A stretch of 64,000 bases of DNA from Streblospio benedicti (taxonomy: Eukaryota > Annelida > Polychaeta > Spionida > Spionidae): contig CM032665.1 of assembly GCA_019095985.1 (NCBI GenBank), forward strand, positions 33,544,995 to 33,608,994, written 5' to 3'. The position numbers were made by a program, and so were the translations under genes. How positions within the stretch are numbered: the first letter of the stretch is position 1; every line of letters begins with the position of its first letter. Under the pieces are notes generated by a model, which did no database searches, was not told the DNA's origin, and saw only the letters and a program-made list of their open reading frames with translations. This document shows, one piece after another, positions 12,401 through 22,227 of the stretch.

Positions 12401-14480
12401 AATCAAGTATAAAATTATCAAATTGAAAGAAGACTTACTTTGTTTTCCTGTAACGTGTCCATGCTGATATTATATACAATATTTCTGAAAAAAAGAATGG
12501 AACATAATAACGATATGCTAGTATTTTTTAAAGAAAGACTGATTTTCATAAATTATTTAGACCACATTCATATTTTCAACAAACAAATACATGTACCACA
12601 ATTATATACTTACCCATATTATAATATTTGAATACTTATTATAGAAGCTACATGAATATGTTATTACATACCCAATTTAAAGGCATGTACATGTACGTGT
12701 GTATACTCAAAATGTAAAAAAAGGTCTGAAAAACACTGACTTGAGACACTACATTAGCACATATTTCACAAAATACCAATTTTCATGTCATAGACAACAA
12801 TTTATATAAAAGAGTGATATGTCAATGGTATGTGATGGAGCCATCATTAAAACTACATTTATTTCAGCTAAAAAATCAACTTCACCAATTCATGTTGAAA
12901 TATTCTTTTCAATGTTGTGTATACATGTATATTAAAGTGGATTTTGTACATTACAATATATTCATTGTAATGTAAATTTAAACATAATTATTTAAAAACA
13001 CTTGGCAGTGTGAGAAGTATGTGATAATGGTGTTGATTACTATAAGATGACAAAAAAAAGATATGTCCGATAATGTCACAACACACTCTGTATAAAAGAA
13101 GGATTATGTTAAATGTTCAAACTTCCATCATTTTCTAGTTGCTGTAGCTTGGGTGACGAAAATCTTGCTTTTTAAGTGCAAAAGAAAATGAGATGAACAA
13201 ATTGCTACTTTAAGAACTTACACAACCGAATCTAATCTATCATAAATTAAGATAAATATGAAAGACACTATTACTCTATAAGCAAACACACTTAACCATA
13301 TTTATCACGCCAGCCTCTGGCGTTTTTGTGCATTTCTGCGTCGACGTTACAGTTTAGAAACTTGCAATTTGTCACTTTTGAAGCATTAAGCAGTCGACAT
13401 TATGCAATCAGAATGGTAAAAACGTGAGGCTGATGTGTTTGTCTGTGCCCGGGCGGATACATCATTTTTAAGACATTATATTCAGACAGGTAGATTTTAG
13501 AGGGTGATGAAATTTATCTCATCTCTTTAGATGCCTGGTGCTTGCATAATTGATTATAATTTGCTAGCTACATGTAACTTATAATAGAATATTCACCCAC
13601 ATACTCTTTTCCCTTCAGCTGAATCAAAGTCATCCGTAGATTTTACTATGTCAAATTATTTCATTTAGCTTTCACTTTAAGTGTCATTCATGAATTATAA
13701 TTAATTTTATACTCTTAGAGAGAGAATGAGAATAGAATTGAATTGACACAAACAAGATTGCGAAAAACTCATTAAAATTGATTTTACAATTATTGGTTCA
13801 TGGAAAATGCATTTAATACATATTTAACTATTGTAGCAAACAAAGAACTCAAATCATTACGTGATGTCAATGACCTATGTTCTGCAATTTATACAGCATA
13901 AAATGCAGAATGGCTAATAGCATGTTGTTTTTGAAAGCATGGAATAGATAAAAGATTGGCCCCATCAACCATAATGGCACTGGTGGGGGCCATAACAAGA
14001 AGATAGTGAGGAGAACACCTTATAAGTGATGGCATCTCAGGGAGTTGGGCATGAAAGATGGCCGCCAGTGACGGACACTACTACTCATATCAAATGTTCA
14101 TATAACAACAATACATGCTGATTAATACATGATGAATAATGCAATGTGCACAACCATGGTAGCTTGAGTGCTGCAGAACATCTTCTATATGCAAAAGTGC
14201 AAATGAATTGGTGAATTTACTCTAGAAAAAATAAGAAGTCATTTTTCTAATTTGTAGTTACTACCCCAAACTTGTTTTTATCACGTCTACCAAACATGAT
14301 TGAATATTCATGCATGCTTCTTTTATGATGACTTCATCACTATCAACTAGAATATTTACTGAATTACTACTCACTTAGCACCAATAAGGATGGAGTTTTT
14401 CTCTGCATAGAGTAGCTGGAAGTGGTCAGTTTCATGCTCGCTGCCACCAAACCTCTGCACATCTGACGTCGTTACCATGT
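312..14480 (-). CDS. Sema: Semaphorin gene, class 1-like, partial at the 5' end (span of 13 firm and 2 tentative exons)
   Basis: Guidance ligand or receptor of the semaphorin family; such proteins signal through plexins at the cell surface. Thirteen exons (106, 46, 63, 156, 116, 121, 145, 94, 148, 125, 157, 140 and 137 bp) join in matching phase into about 517 codons, all with GT-AG introns. Family hallmarks in order: [117 protein letters not shown], then a PSI module with [11 protein letters not shown]. The signal peptide and roughly the first strand of the sema domain are absent. No Ig or thrombospondin exon follows the PSI, which argues against classes 2, 3 and 5 and for class 1 or 6; wording in the middle of the domain is closest to class 1. 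The membrane segment and C terminus are unresolved. The family call is secure; the class is an inference. Confidence 0.95.
408..2034. other. Probable semaphorin intron
   Basis: AT-rich up to about 1850. It contains a perfect 28-bp palindrome at 1763-1790. The GC-richer end at 1900-2030 has a GCT-repeat that reads, on the minus strand, as a hydrophobic Ala/Leu stretch in a frame compatible with exon 13 (see findings). Confidence 0.5.
1763..1790. repeat. Perfect 28-bp palindrome
   Basis: ACCAGGAATAAGA, two bases (TA), then its exact reverse complement. It can form a cruciform or hairpin. It may be the core of a small decayed inverted-repeat element; no longer arms are visible. Confidence 0.8.
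2035..2133 (-). CDS. Tentative semaphorin exon 14 (Ser/Cys-rich stalk)
   Basis: Follows a TTAATTAACAG acceptor and continues exon 13 in phase: [18 protein letters not shown], then [14 protein letters not shown]. It is GC-richer than its surroundings, as are the firm exons. The donor GTCAGT matches the one used by exon 5 and would leave one base. If that donor is not used, an in-frame TAG follows three codons later and the product would end here, as a secreted form. There is no family motif, so support rests on phase, base composition and splice sites. Confidence 0.5.
2134..3661. other. Probable semaphorin intron
   Basis: AT-rich, with a short TG-rich patch near 2360-2410. No exon or element was recognised, apart from the possible extended end of exon 13 at 3593-3661. 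Confidence 0.55.
3662..3798 (-). CDS. Semaphorin exon 13 (PSI module)
   Basis: Encodes [17 protein letters not shown], then a tail with HPSCPRG. This is the PSI (plexin-semaphorin-integrin) cysteine knot; the family form is CVALRDPYCAWD. The donor is a perfect CAG-GTAAGT. A second GTAAGT donor lies 69 bp further on in the same phase, with an open frame between, so a form with 23 extra, lysine-rich residues is possible. Confidence 0.95.
3929..4068 (-). CDS. Semaphorin exon 12 (end of sema domain)
   Basis: Encodes [36 protein letters not shown] and HLKLSC, the final blade of the sema propeller and the first cysteine of the PSI module. Donor GTGACA; ends AG, giving Ser with exon 13. Confidence 0.95.
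4291..4447 (-). CDS. Semaphorin exon 11
   Basis: Encodes [33 protein letters not shown] and [11 protein letters not shown]. The G-T-D-D-G-x-V-x-K strand is characteristic of class 1 and related semaphorins. Donor GTATGC, phase 0 end. Confidence 0.95.
4737..4861 (-). CDS. Semaphorin exon 10
   Basis: Encodes [20 protein letters not shown], then [25 protein letters not shown] is a family signature. Donor GTGAGT; ends with TC, completed as Ser by exon 11. Confidence 0.95.
5196..5343 (-). CDS. Semaphorin exon 9
   Basis: Encodes [17 protein letters not shown], then [17 protein letters not shown]. The NSI..GSA.CAF motif and the Trp-x-Pro turn are standard sema-domain features. Donor GTAGGC; ends in phase 0. 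Confidence 0.95.
5547..5640 (-). CDS. Semaphorin exon 8
   Basis: Encodes (Q)[17 protein letters not shown], then [11 protein letters not shown]. Both boundary codons (CAG and ATG) are split across introns and read through correctly. Donor GTAACT. Confidence 0.94.
5812..5956 (-). CDS. Semaphorin exon 7
   Basis: Forty-eight codons plus one base: [40 protein letters not shown]. This is the core of the sema domain with conserved cysteines and an N-C-S glycosylation site. Donor GTAAGC. It follows a 3.8-kb intron. Confidence 0.97.
5957..9714. other. Semaphorin intron (3.76 kb)
   Basis: Lies between exon 6 and exon 7. AT-rich with scattered TACATGTA words. I see no exon, repeat family member or RNA gene in it. 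Confidence 0.75.
9715..9835 (-). CDS. Semaphorin exon 6
   Basis: Encodes [18 protein letters not shown], then [17 protein letters not shown]. The family form is LNEPNFV followed by VYFFFRETAVE and CGK. The position usually Trp before LNEPNFV is Cys here. Donor GTTTGT is weaker than the others but gives the exact CGK-AVFSR join. Confidence 0.95.
10109..10224 (-). CDS. Semaphorin exon 5
   Basis: Encodes [13 protein letters not shown], then [15 protein letters not shown], matching the family's VPYDP and GTVADFSGRDPLIY strands. It includes a possible N-glycosylation site (NNT). Donor GTCAGT; ends with two bases of an Arg codon completed by exon 6. Confidence 0.95.
10402..10557 (-). CDS. Semaphorin exon 4 (CGTNAF exon)
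   Basis: Fifty-two codons in phase 0 at both ends. Begins EECQNYIRV and carries [10 protein letters not shown], the best-known sema-domain signature with its two disulfide cysteines. Donor GTAACG, acceptor TTACAG. Confidence 0.96.
10761..10823 (-). CDS. Semaphorin exon 3 (63 bp)
   Basis: Twenty-one codons: [21 protein letters not shown]. [Shown here as RIEW at the start and MCIAKLKTP at the end, with one conserved sema-domain Cys.] Donor GTAAGT, acceptor TTCCAG. A 1.26-kb inverted-repeat element ends only 40 bp upstream of its acceptor in the sense of transcription. Confidence 0.92.
10864..12122. mobile_element. 1.26-kb inverted-repeat DNA element with G-run arrays
   Basis: The ends are perfect 21-bp inverted repeats beginning AGGGCCGAGTCATT, with weaker pairing for about 20 bp more (a G-run, then GTCGRAAR). 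Just inside each end is an array of units of about 32-36 bp with seven or more Gs followed by GTCAGAAGTTTGA or GTCATATGTTTGA (10886-11107 and 11903-12052). Both arrays have G on the plus strand, so they are direct while the termini are inverted. The AT-rich middle has no transposase. The left flank is TTAA overlapping the end and the right flank reads TAAA, so a TTAA-targeting family is possible but unproven. It sits in the intron between semaphorin exons 2 and 3. Confidence 0.85.
12439..12484 (-). CDS. Semaphorin exon 2 (short, 46 bp)
   Basis: Encodes [15 protein letters not shown], the conserved NIVYNIS strand of the sema domain. The acceptor is a TTTTTTCAG tract and the donor GTAAGT. Starting at its second base and ending on a codon boundary, it joins exon 1 (Lys) and exon 3 (RIEW) without a break. 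It is too short for simple ORF scanning and was found by phase and motif. Confidence 0.9.
12485..14374. other. Semaphorin intron, nothing firm
   Basis: AT-rich intron between exons 1 and 2. Slightly GC-richer patches near 13310-13460 and 13960-14070 may be decayed repeats, but no termini or coding frame could be defined. Confidence 0.6.
14375..14480 (-). CDS. Semaphorin exon 1 of those seen (start of sema domain)
   Basis: Encodes about 34 residues, [12 protein letters not shown] then [16 protein letters not shown], matching the first strands of a sema domain (usual form: HFKLL...[15 protein letters not shown]). The acceptor AG is followed by two bases that finish a codon begun in an unseen upstream exon. 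The donor is GTGAGT, leaving AA that joins the next exon's A as Lys. This exon cannot be the first one, because no signal peptide precedes it. Confidence 0.9.
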
Positions 14481-15063
14481 CTGTAATGAAAAAAACAAAC
14501 ATATAAACATACAAATAAGTCTGCAATGCATCGATCAGATTCCTTATCATTTTCAAATCTACTCAATAAAATATGTTCATCTTCAGCAAACTTTTATCCG
14601 ACTAGATGGCAGCATATAATAGTTTGTATACATGTAGTTGTTCAACAACATACAATGCAGTTATTATGACTTCAGCATAATAACATCCTACTGCGTGCAA
14701 TGAGTGCAATAAAAACTGATGAAATAATGAGATTATGAGAATCTTTAACTAATCATCAGAAGAATTCTCTTTGTAATTTTTGCAACATCTCTTAATATGT
14801 TACATAATATGCCTGTAAACATTTATAACTTGTAAATTAATAAACTTTTAAAAAAAATGGGTGAAAAACAGGTCATAACAGACATGTTGCTTGTCAAGTC
14901 TTTATGGTTAAGTTATATGGTCTGGGTTTTTTTCTGAAAACAAAAAAGTGAACAGTTTCATCAATTCATAGACACAATCTTGACATAATCTTGATGGACA
15001 ATTTTCTAAATTAGATAATAATCCTGCAAAGCATACAAATTACCCTAACTAATACTATAAATA

Positions 15064-15235
15064 CAGTAGAACTTCTCATTAAGACCTGACCTCTCTTATT
15101 GAGTTCAACTCTATAATAAGATCATTTTTCAAGGTCTCAACCTTCCTAACGCTAACGCTACAGTACAGAGACCACCTCTCTACTGAGGTAATATAACACT
15201 GGTCCCGAAAGGTGGTCTTAATAGAGGTTCTACTG
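15064..15235. mobile_element. TA-flanked MITE, family 1, copy 1
   Basis: About 172 bp with inverted ends CAGTAGAACTTC and GAGGTTCTACTG, flanked by TA on both sides. Inside are repeated words such as GGTGGTCTTAATAGAG and AAGACCACCTCT. End sequence and TA target fit the Tc1/mariner superfamily. It is non-autonomous. Confidence 0.85.
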
Positions 15236-15714
15236 TATGTTGAAAAAATTGTGAGGAAAGAAAGAGCATTGTAACTCCAGTTACAGAGTTGAAGAGCATA
15301 TAACGATAAATTAAGTAAAAGAACTAATGGTTGGTTATTTCTAAAGCTTCCTGTCAAATACTAATTATAAGCAAACAAAGCCTCTTTTATCTCTATTGAT
15401 CACTTTTGTTCTGATAATTTCTTAAATTACTAATATTTCATTTTAGGTTATAGATGAATGATGATTTTTATTTCACTATTTTTGTCCATTGTAACTTCCA
15501 AATACCAATCCAGTAAAACGCTCTGATCGACATCAAATTTGACTAGAAATCGTTATCACCTTCTTAACCAGGTATCTAAACATCATGTGGCATTAATATT
15601 TTAGCAATCAAACGTAAGTTTTTCACACATAAATTAACATGATTTCTTAGGGCTTCCAGCAGAAATCAAAATATGCAACTACATGTATGACATGTTATTG
15701 AGCAAACATCCCCT

Positions 15715-16298
15715 ACAGTACAGTGTCATCGGCAAAAGGATACAGAATCAAAACGAAATTAGAGGGATCGGCTTAAGAAAACGTAATAATTCGTAACAAT
15801 TCGAATCAAAGTTACAGCTATCATGGTTTTCTTGGAACTGTTCAATCACAGGAACTATAATTACAATTATCGAAATAAAAAAAATAAAAAAAGTAATAAT
15901 CAGAATAATTTCTCACACGTCCACACAATGGCGTCCACCTTTGATACATAATCTCTCTTAAATATTCGGATTTGTTCGAGCGTTCTCATTTATTCCCGCC
16001 ACAGCGACAGTGTGGATGCTATACAGACACCCAATGAAATGAAAATCTGTCAAAATGTCGGCATGGTTTTGAACTTTTAGAAATATTCTTTTTGTTACGG
16101 GAACCTCCGTAAAATGCGTAATGTAAAGGGAACAATCAGGATAAAAGTTATTTCAGGCAAGTTATGAAGAAAGCTGTAATTTGTGGAACCTTTTTACATT
16201 CCTAACAGTCGAAACAATGAGATACAAAAAACGTAAGGAATCGTAGCGTAATTCTTGAATTTTTTCTTCTGTATTTTTCTGACGGTGTCAGTACTGTA
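15715..16298. mobile_element. MITE, family 2, copy 1 (about 584 bp)
   Basis: Shares the whole interior with the copies at 25985 and 38616. The right end ...TGACGGTGTCAGTACTGT is the inverted form of the left-end consensus ACAGTACTGA..CC.TCA.AAGGATA; the left end of this copy is diverged. No transposase is present. Confidence 0.8.
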
Positions 16299-16932
16299 TT
16301 TACTATAATAGACAATTAGTAATACATATACATGTAGAAGAAATCTTTGTACATAACACATCTTATAATAATGATGAGGTGTACAACAATGTCACAGTGA
16401 TATGAAAGCTTTAAAAATTCAATCTAGGTGTACACAAAGTCACAAATGAAGACCATCAGCAAAAGAATCATTTAAACTAAAAGCTTGCTTGTCGTTGGTA
16501 TCATCATGGAGTGAGCAAAAAGTCACTTTATAACCCACTACTCAACTCATAACTATCACTTACAGCAATAACAACCGAAAAAACACATCTGATAGCAAAT
16601 CATCTAGCTTTGTGTACATAACGTCCTCACAAGTCCACTGTCACAAGAAAAGCAAATTTGCATAATATTTATGACAATTGTTCACCTGACAGACATTTTG
16701 TCTGTAACAAGCAGACGATCAAAGGGACAAAAATAACACAAGTCGATGACCTAATGGTGGTCTTTATGTGGTTGTAGCAGATTCCACGATTGTCGTGGCC
16801 CAGGGCACTGCATATAGCACAGCAAATCCTCACTGCTTTTCACTCATATTCTTTTAGATAAAGGGTCGGCCACACTGCACTCTCCGTCCCAATCACAACC
16901 AAAACACGATGAAAATCTTGCAGACGGTAATA

Positions 16933-17094
16933 CAATAGAACTGCCAATTAAGAACACTTCTATAATAAGAACATTTTCATACTCCCAATCCGTCATAAAG
17001 CTACCAAAATGAACCTCTGTATAGACCACCTCTCTATTGAAACTACGTGTACCTAACACTGGTCCCAAAGGTGGCCCTAGTAGAGGTTCTACTG
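16933..17094. mobile_element. TA-flanked MITE, family 1, copy 2
   Basis: About 162 bp. The left end CAATAGAACTG is diverged; the right end GAGGTTCTACTG is intact, followed by TA. The interior has ATAATAAGAACA and ACCACCTCTCTATTGA as in the other copies. Confidence 0.8.
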
Positions 17095-17917
17095 TAGTAG
17101 AGTTTAGTTATACACGCGTTAGGACGTGAGGATATATCAAAATGGCATCAGATGCAGTAACATGTTTTGAGCTCAAAATTTTATCCCACCCACAACCAAT
17201 GATGGCACACTTGATCGTGCAACACCCGTGAAGGCCAAGAGATAATCAGTGCTCCGGCAGTCGGGACTAGGCGAGACTTACGAAGCCTTCACTGACAGAG
17301 CATAGCCTCATCTCGTCTGTAGAACTGCTGATCACATTGTGAAGGTGGACGTAAAACTTGCATACCACTGCCATAGATACTATTTTGACCTGGACGTGGT
17401 TAGTCTTGCTTAGACAGTGCTTCAACAGTGGAATCACTACTGATGACTGCGTACACCACGTACGAAGCACATCCAAGACTAAAATTGACAAAAAATTACA
17501 ACTGACTGCTACGTCCGCCAGATTTTCATAGCTTTTGGACCTGATTTAGCTGTAAAATTGTATGTGACCAGCCCTTTAAGAAGGCCTAAAATAATATACT
17601 TAACAATTCTGGGCTTAATACACATTAATCTTTATTATTGTTGCTTAAAACAAAATGAAGAGAATCTAATCTACATGTATAACCCGACCAAAGAAACTTA
17701 CAGAAATGTAAGACGATTAGCTAACTGCTAGAGGCATAAAGGTGCCTCCTTATTGTATAAACTTAAACACTTTTAGGAAATTTTAAATTTCCACAATGAT
17801 TTGTTAAGAGATTAAAGACAGAATACAAATATACCCCTCCCTAAACACAGAACACTCCCTATATTAGCCAAGTGTTGTGATGACTCCATAACAGCCCCTG
17901 TATGTTATAAGGACCTT

Positions 17918-19525
17918 AACATCCCAAGGGCTTTTTGGCTGTCATAAATGATGCCTCTATTTCTGTAAAAAGGTTTCATTGATGTTTGTACATGCTTTAG
18001 ATATAAAAATAATTGATTTTTAGCATGATTGCTGACTTTGTTTCATTATGAAACTGGTGAGATTCATCAATAAAATAACATTTTAACAACACATGCACAT
18101 ATATGAGCTAATAACTAGGATGAAAAATGTAAATTAAAAAAGGAAAATCTTCTATCTAAATGTAAAATAAATCAACATTTTACCATACGGTTATGCATAA
18201 ATTCAGCTGTAATGTAAAAAGTTTTCATAAACACAGATTAAAATGGAGAATGTTTTTCCAGTTTGTGAAGTGTCAATTGTTAAAAAGTCAATTAGAAATA
18301 ACATGAAACATCGCATGATTTTTTAGCCTCTTTTAGATGCTATTCAATGTTCTTTTCGCATTGATCTTAAGAAAATAACTTACTGTTAAAAGCATCGGCG
18401 TCTTTATATAGTTTCTCTTCACATTATTAAAAAAAAAAGATATTTTGAAGACTATCTCATTACAACCATTTATCACATTGAAGAAAAATTGATTTTACGT
18501 AATGCATCATCATGCTGTTTCGAAACTGTACTTAACTGTCAAACAGTTGAATCAAAAAGCTTTTGCAAACAAATAGTTGCCAGTGCCATATTCCTAATAA
18601 AATAGCTTTCTATAAGAAGTTCATGTAGCTCTAAAAATACAAGGCCAAATTTGACATGAATACATATTAGGGAATGTAAAGTAGAAACTTGATTGTTGCT
18701 CGAGAGGAGAAACATGAGAAAAATGTGTTCTACATGGTGCTAGTATTTTCATAAGTTCAATGTACAATTAAAATCAAGGTTACTTATAGTAAGATAATAT
18801 TTTAAAATCCAATGAAACATTGGTTAGACACAAATATTAGATAGAACACGTGATATATATGCATTGTAAATCTGTCGAAGTACATATAGGCCTACTCATG
18901 CATATACACATGGATAAAAGCTTCAAACAACTTTCATATCTACAGCTTAATACATTTTTACAATTTTACATATCTTCATCGACAACTGTTTCATTACAAT
19001 ACCATACTGTACTGTGTGTTGAGCAAAGTTAAATTCCTCATCTGTTGTGATTCAATCACCATTTAACCAGGACTAAAATGAATTTTAAAAAATCATTGAA
19101 TGCTCCTCAGTAAGTTTCAGAAAAAATGTACAAGCATGTAAGAGTTGACATACACGTACATTGCATATTATACTGAATGCAAGCCCTATAGTATATTGAA
19201 TCGAGTATAACTAAAATAATTTGTATTTTCAATATAATCTTTTAAAAAAAAATATGATAGAAAAAAAATAGTCTAGATCATTAGTATACATGTATCATTA
19301 CATTTACTAACTATCAAAATGGATTTTTTTCTAGTAATAAACAAATGTAATTCTCAATATTCATCAATCAAAAGAAACTCCAGACATGATCCTATCTACA
19401 GCCCCCCCACACACACACACACCCTGAGTTGAAGACCAAAACAAAATTGACCTCTTTTGGGCTATGAGCCATGAAAATTTTTTTTAAAAAATAGCACAAA
19501 TTTTGGTAATCAAGAAAGTCATGGA
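17918..19525. repeat. Tandem duplication, block A (first copy)
   Basis: Begins at AACATCCCAAGGGC and is nearly identical to 23228-24890, differing mostly by one-base indels in homopolymers. Towards its right end it lacks about 66 bp present in the second copy and becomes poorer, then meets the N gap. It includes a CA microsatellite after a C-run near 19401. Confidence 0.93.
19401..19423. repeat. C-run plus CA microsatellite
   Basis: CCCCCCC followed by about six CA units, with its counterpart at about 24708-24728 in block A'. The C-run differs in length between the copies, which is typical of sequencing or replication slippage. Confidence 0.85.
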
Positions 19526-19625
19526 NNNNNNNNNNNNNNNNNNNNNNNNNNNNNNNNNNNNNNNNNNNNNNNNNNNNNNNNNNNNNNNNNNNNNNNNNNN
19601 NNNNNNNNNNNNNNNNNNNNNNNNN
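19526..19625. other. Assembly gap (100 Ns)
   Basis: Exactly 100 N characters, the usual placeholder for a scaffold gap of unknown size. The true distance between the flanks is unknown. Confidence 0.99.
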
Positions 19626-22227
19626 GGGGGGCCCCCCCACAGAAAGCGGGGGGGCTGGGGCTTAAAGGAGCATGCGGCCTGGAAAGGATTCGGGGAAAAG
19701 GAGCCCAAAAAGCGGCGGTGGTCTGGACAGCAGCTCCTCACACCAAGAGGGCGACATTAAAAGAGGAAGTGACGCCTGGCGCCAAAGGGGGGCCCGGCCG
19801 GGGGCAAAAAAACGCATTTGGGAAACTGCGCGGGGAAACAAAAGCTTGCAGCGAGGTCAAGCGTTCGGAAAAATCGCGAAGTGGAAGAAGCAAACCCAAA
19901 GGCTCCGAGCTGGCGCATTGGTGGGCCTCCTCGCATCGAAAGGGGAAATCTGCGGTTCGCCACACATCAAGTCGGGAGAGCGCAGTGGTTGCCCGGGGGA
20001 GCTGGTTGGGGCCTCTGGCCGAGGGGCCGTTTTCCGGGCAGCGGGACTGGGGGGCGCTGCAGGACCTCATGAACCCCCACGTGGGAGAGCCAATGCCCCG
20101 GAATGCTAACGCCCACAAAAGACCGTTCGGTTGACGCCATTGGCTGTTCCACTTGTGTACGACAGTTGGTGGCTGGGCTCGGGACTACATGGGGCAGACT
20201 CGGGCCCCCTCATCTACCCGGGCACCACATCGGCAGACTCTTTTGGCCGATGAACTCCGCGGGCGCCGGGCGCTCCCTCATGGGTCAAATCGACACGACC
20301 GGAGGGGCGCTTCACTGCGGAGGATTTGGCCCTCCAGGGGGACCCAAAAATTTTACAAGGAGTTCCCAAAAACAAACACCGAATGGACCGCATGCACGGA
20401 AGGGCCCCAAGCCCGGGGAAACATTCGGGGATGTCGCACTTTCCCGGGGGGTTGGCAAAATCCGCGACATGCGGCAGCATCGCGACTCAGGGGGCCGGAC
20501 CCGAGCAGACAGCCCCATGACACTGCAAGCCGCCCCTGGGAAAAGGAGCTGGCGATTGTTTTGTGTTTTCCCGCCATTGAGGGACCTGACTCCGCCCAAA
20601 ATGACAAGAGGGGGCGGGGGGGGAGGGGAAATCCGCCGGGGCGACGGAGGCCCAGTCTGAGCTGCAGCCTCACGAATCCTCATTGCCCTCGTTAAGTCGC
20701 TCATCCAACTCCTGTAGCGAGTATGGATGTAATGACCGACACTGGGGTCCAACTGCGCTCCTGCAAGCTTGTCAGAAGCGGCGAATCGGCCACCCCATCA
20801 GAACCACCGGCAGAGGGAAGCGGGAACTCGCCCCTCAGCATCTGCAGAGAGGGCAAAGGCTCGTGTTTCCAAAGCACAGCGGAAGCAAAGTCTGGCATCC
20901 GCTTGGTGAAGAGGTAGGATGCGCGCCGTGGTGGGAAGAGAAAGATAGCAAGCCACCGACGGGTCGAGGGTGTTATGTTCTGAGTCGTCAGGCGGCACTG
21001 ATGAGTGTTTCTCGGGCCGAGTGTTTGCCCAGCACGCCGGACGCCGGGCGCTGCAAAAATCTTGGATGGCGGGGACATCAAGGGGTTGTCCCCGCAGGCG
21101 GTGGGGCCAGTTACCACCCCCCCGCCTGTGCGGTTGGGCTGAGTCCAGGGGCAATCCGACCTACAGTGGCTTTTGTGTTTGTTTGCCGCCGTTGGCTAAT
21201 TGTACTCTACACGGTACACCATCCGACATCGTAGCTGGCGGCCCTCCAAGTAGTTTGGCCCTTTTTGTGTACGGCCCTCTTTCCAAATTTCCCTTCCCAT
21301 TGGTGGTAATAAGTCATGGGTCCTGTTACCCTCCTATTTTTAACGGTGTCCACAGTCCTGCTGGGCGCTTTCACTTATACACCAGGTGGACGTTGGGGAG
21401 AGTTTTTGTTTTGTATATTTTCAGGTGCTCGGGCGCAAGTGTGAAAGACGGCCCAAGTTGCGACTCAGTGTCGCGGCGTCGGGTCAGCTTGCGGAATTGA
21501 CCCTGGCAGTCGTGGAATTTCCCCGAACAATGGAGTGCGAGTGGAGAGAGAGAATGTGGCCGCGCCCCCGAGTGCCGCCCCGCGCCGTGAACACTTTGGA
21601 TACTTTTCTTGTTTCGTTTATCGTGTAGTTCCCACGCAGGTAGGCTATACCTTAAAAGCGGTGTAGTCCTAACTCCGTGTGAACTGGGGAGTGTGTAACT
21701 AAACTAGTTTTTGTTAAGTTCCCAGTGCGCGAGGTTGCAGCAACCTCGCTTGAGTATAAAGTAGCCATAAGTAAGTTGCACTGACTAGGTTTATTATCCC
21801 CTTGTTACACACACCTTGTTGTTGTTCCTTCTTAAGCCCACTGTAGGATTAGGGACTCAGTACACTATAGTACTGGAGACTTGGCCATTAGGGCCTCAGT
21901 TTCCTTGTAGACGCTAGTCGGATAGCACGTAGGCTGGTAACCTATTCCTTTGGGGATAGGCCTTCTTTACTTATCTGACGGGGCTAGCCGGTGGCGAACC
22001 CCCTCCCTCCCGCGCCTGGGACCGCGCGGGGTTTTCGTAAAGGGGACGCCCTGATCGTTGCGTGTCAGCACCGGTGCGGTCCCTCCCCGTAGGGGCCTGT
22101 CGTGAAACCCGGGTTAGTCACCAGGCACTCGCCCAGTACGCTGGACGGTGGCCTGTACGTGGGGGTACCAGTTAACACAACGAGGAGTAGTAAGGAACCA
22201 ACATCGCCAAGGGATGTATATGAAAAT
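19626..22227. other. GC-rich block of unknown origin next to the gap
   Basis: About 2.6 kb, by eye roughly 55-60% G+C to about 21600 and then falling, set in a very AT-rich region. It starts with long G and C runs at the gap. Many overlapping open frames exist on both strands only because stops are rare; none gives a recognisable protein. A 21-bp hairpin lies at 21729-21749 (GCGAGGTTGC, A, GCAACCTCGC) followed by a TATAAA word at about 21755. Partly similar words occur near 21027 and 22131 (GCCCAG-ACGC-GGACG), hinting at an internal repeat. It could be a contaminant, a noisy read end, or part of a GC-rich mobile element. The other copy of the surrounding block lacks it. Confidence 0.8.

Larger units (their letters stand above)
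14481..17917. other. Region upstream of semaphorin exon 1 with MITE copies
   Basis: Probably the continuing 5' intron. It holds two CAGTAGAAC-type MITEs and one CAGTACTGA-type MITE, listed separately. Between 17100 and 17500 is a GC-richer patch with a short open frame on the minus strand that I do not recognise. No signal-peptide exon was found. Confidence 0.5.

Noticed and set aside
17267-17491. Open frame on the minus strand ending at a GTAAGT, considered as the semaphorin signal-peptide exon
   Set aside because: The phase does not match the next exon, which needs one leftover base, and there is no convincing signal peptide.
19672-21628. Many overlapping open frames of 60-185 codons on both strands in the GC-rich block
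   Set aside because: Stops are rare in GC-rich DNA. The frames overlap each other on both strands and none shows a domain, so I do not call them genes, bacterial or otherwise.
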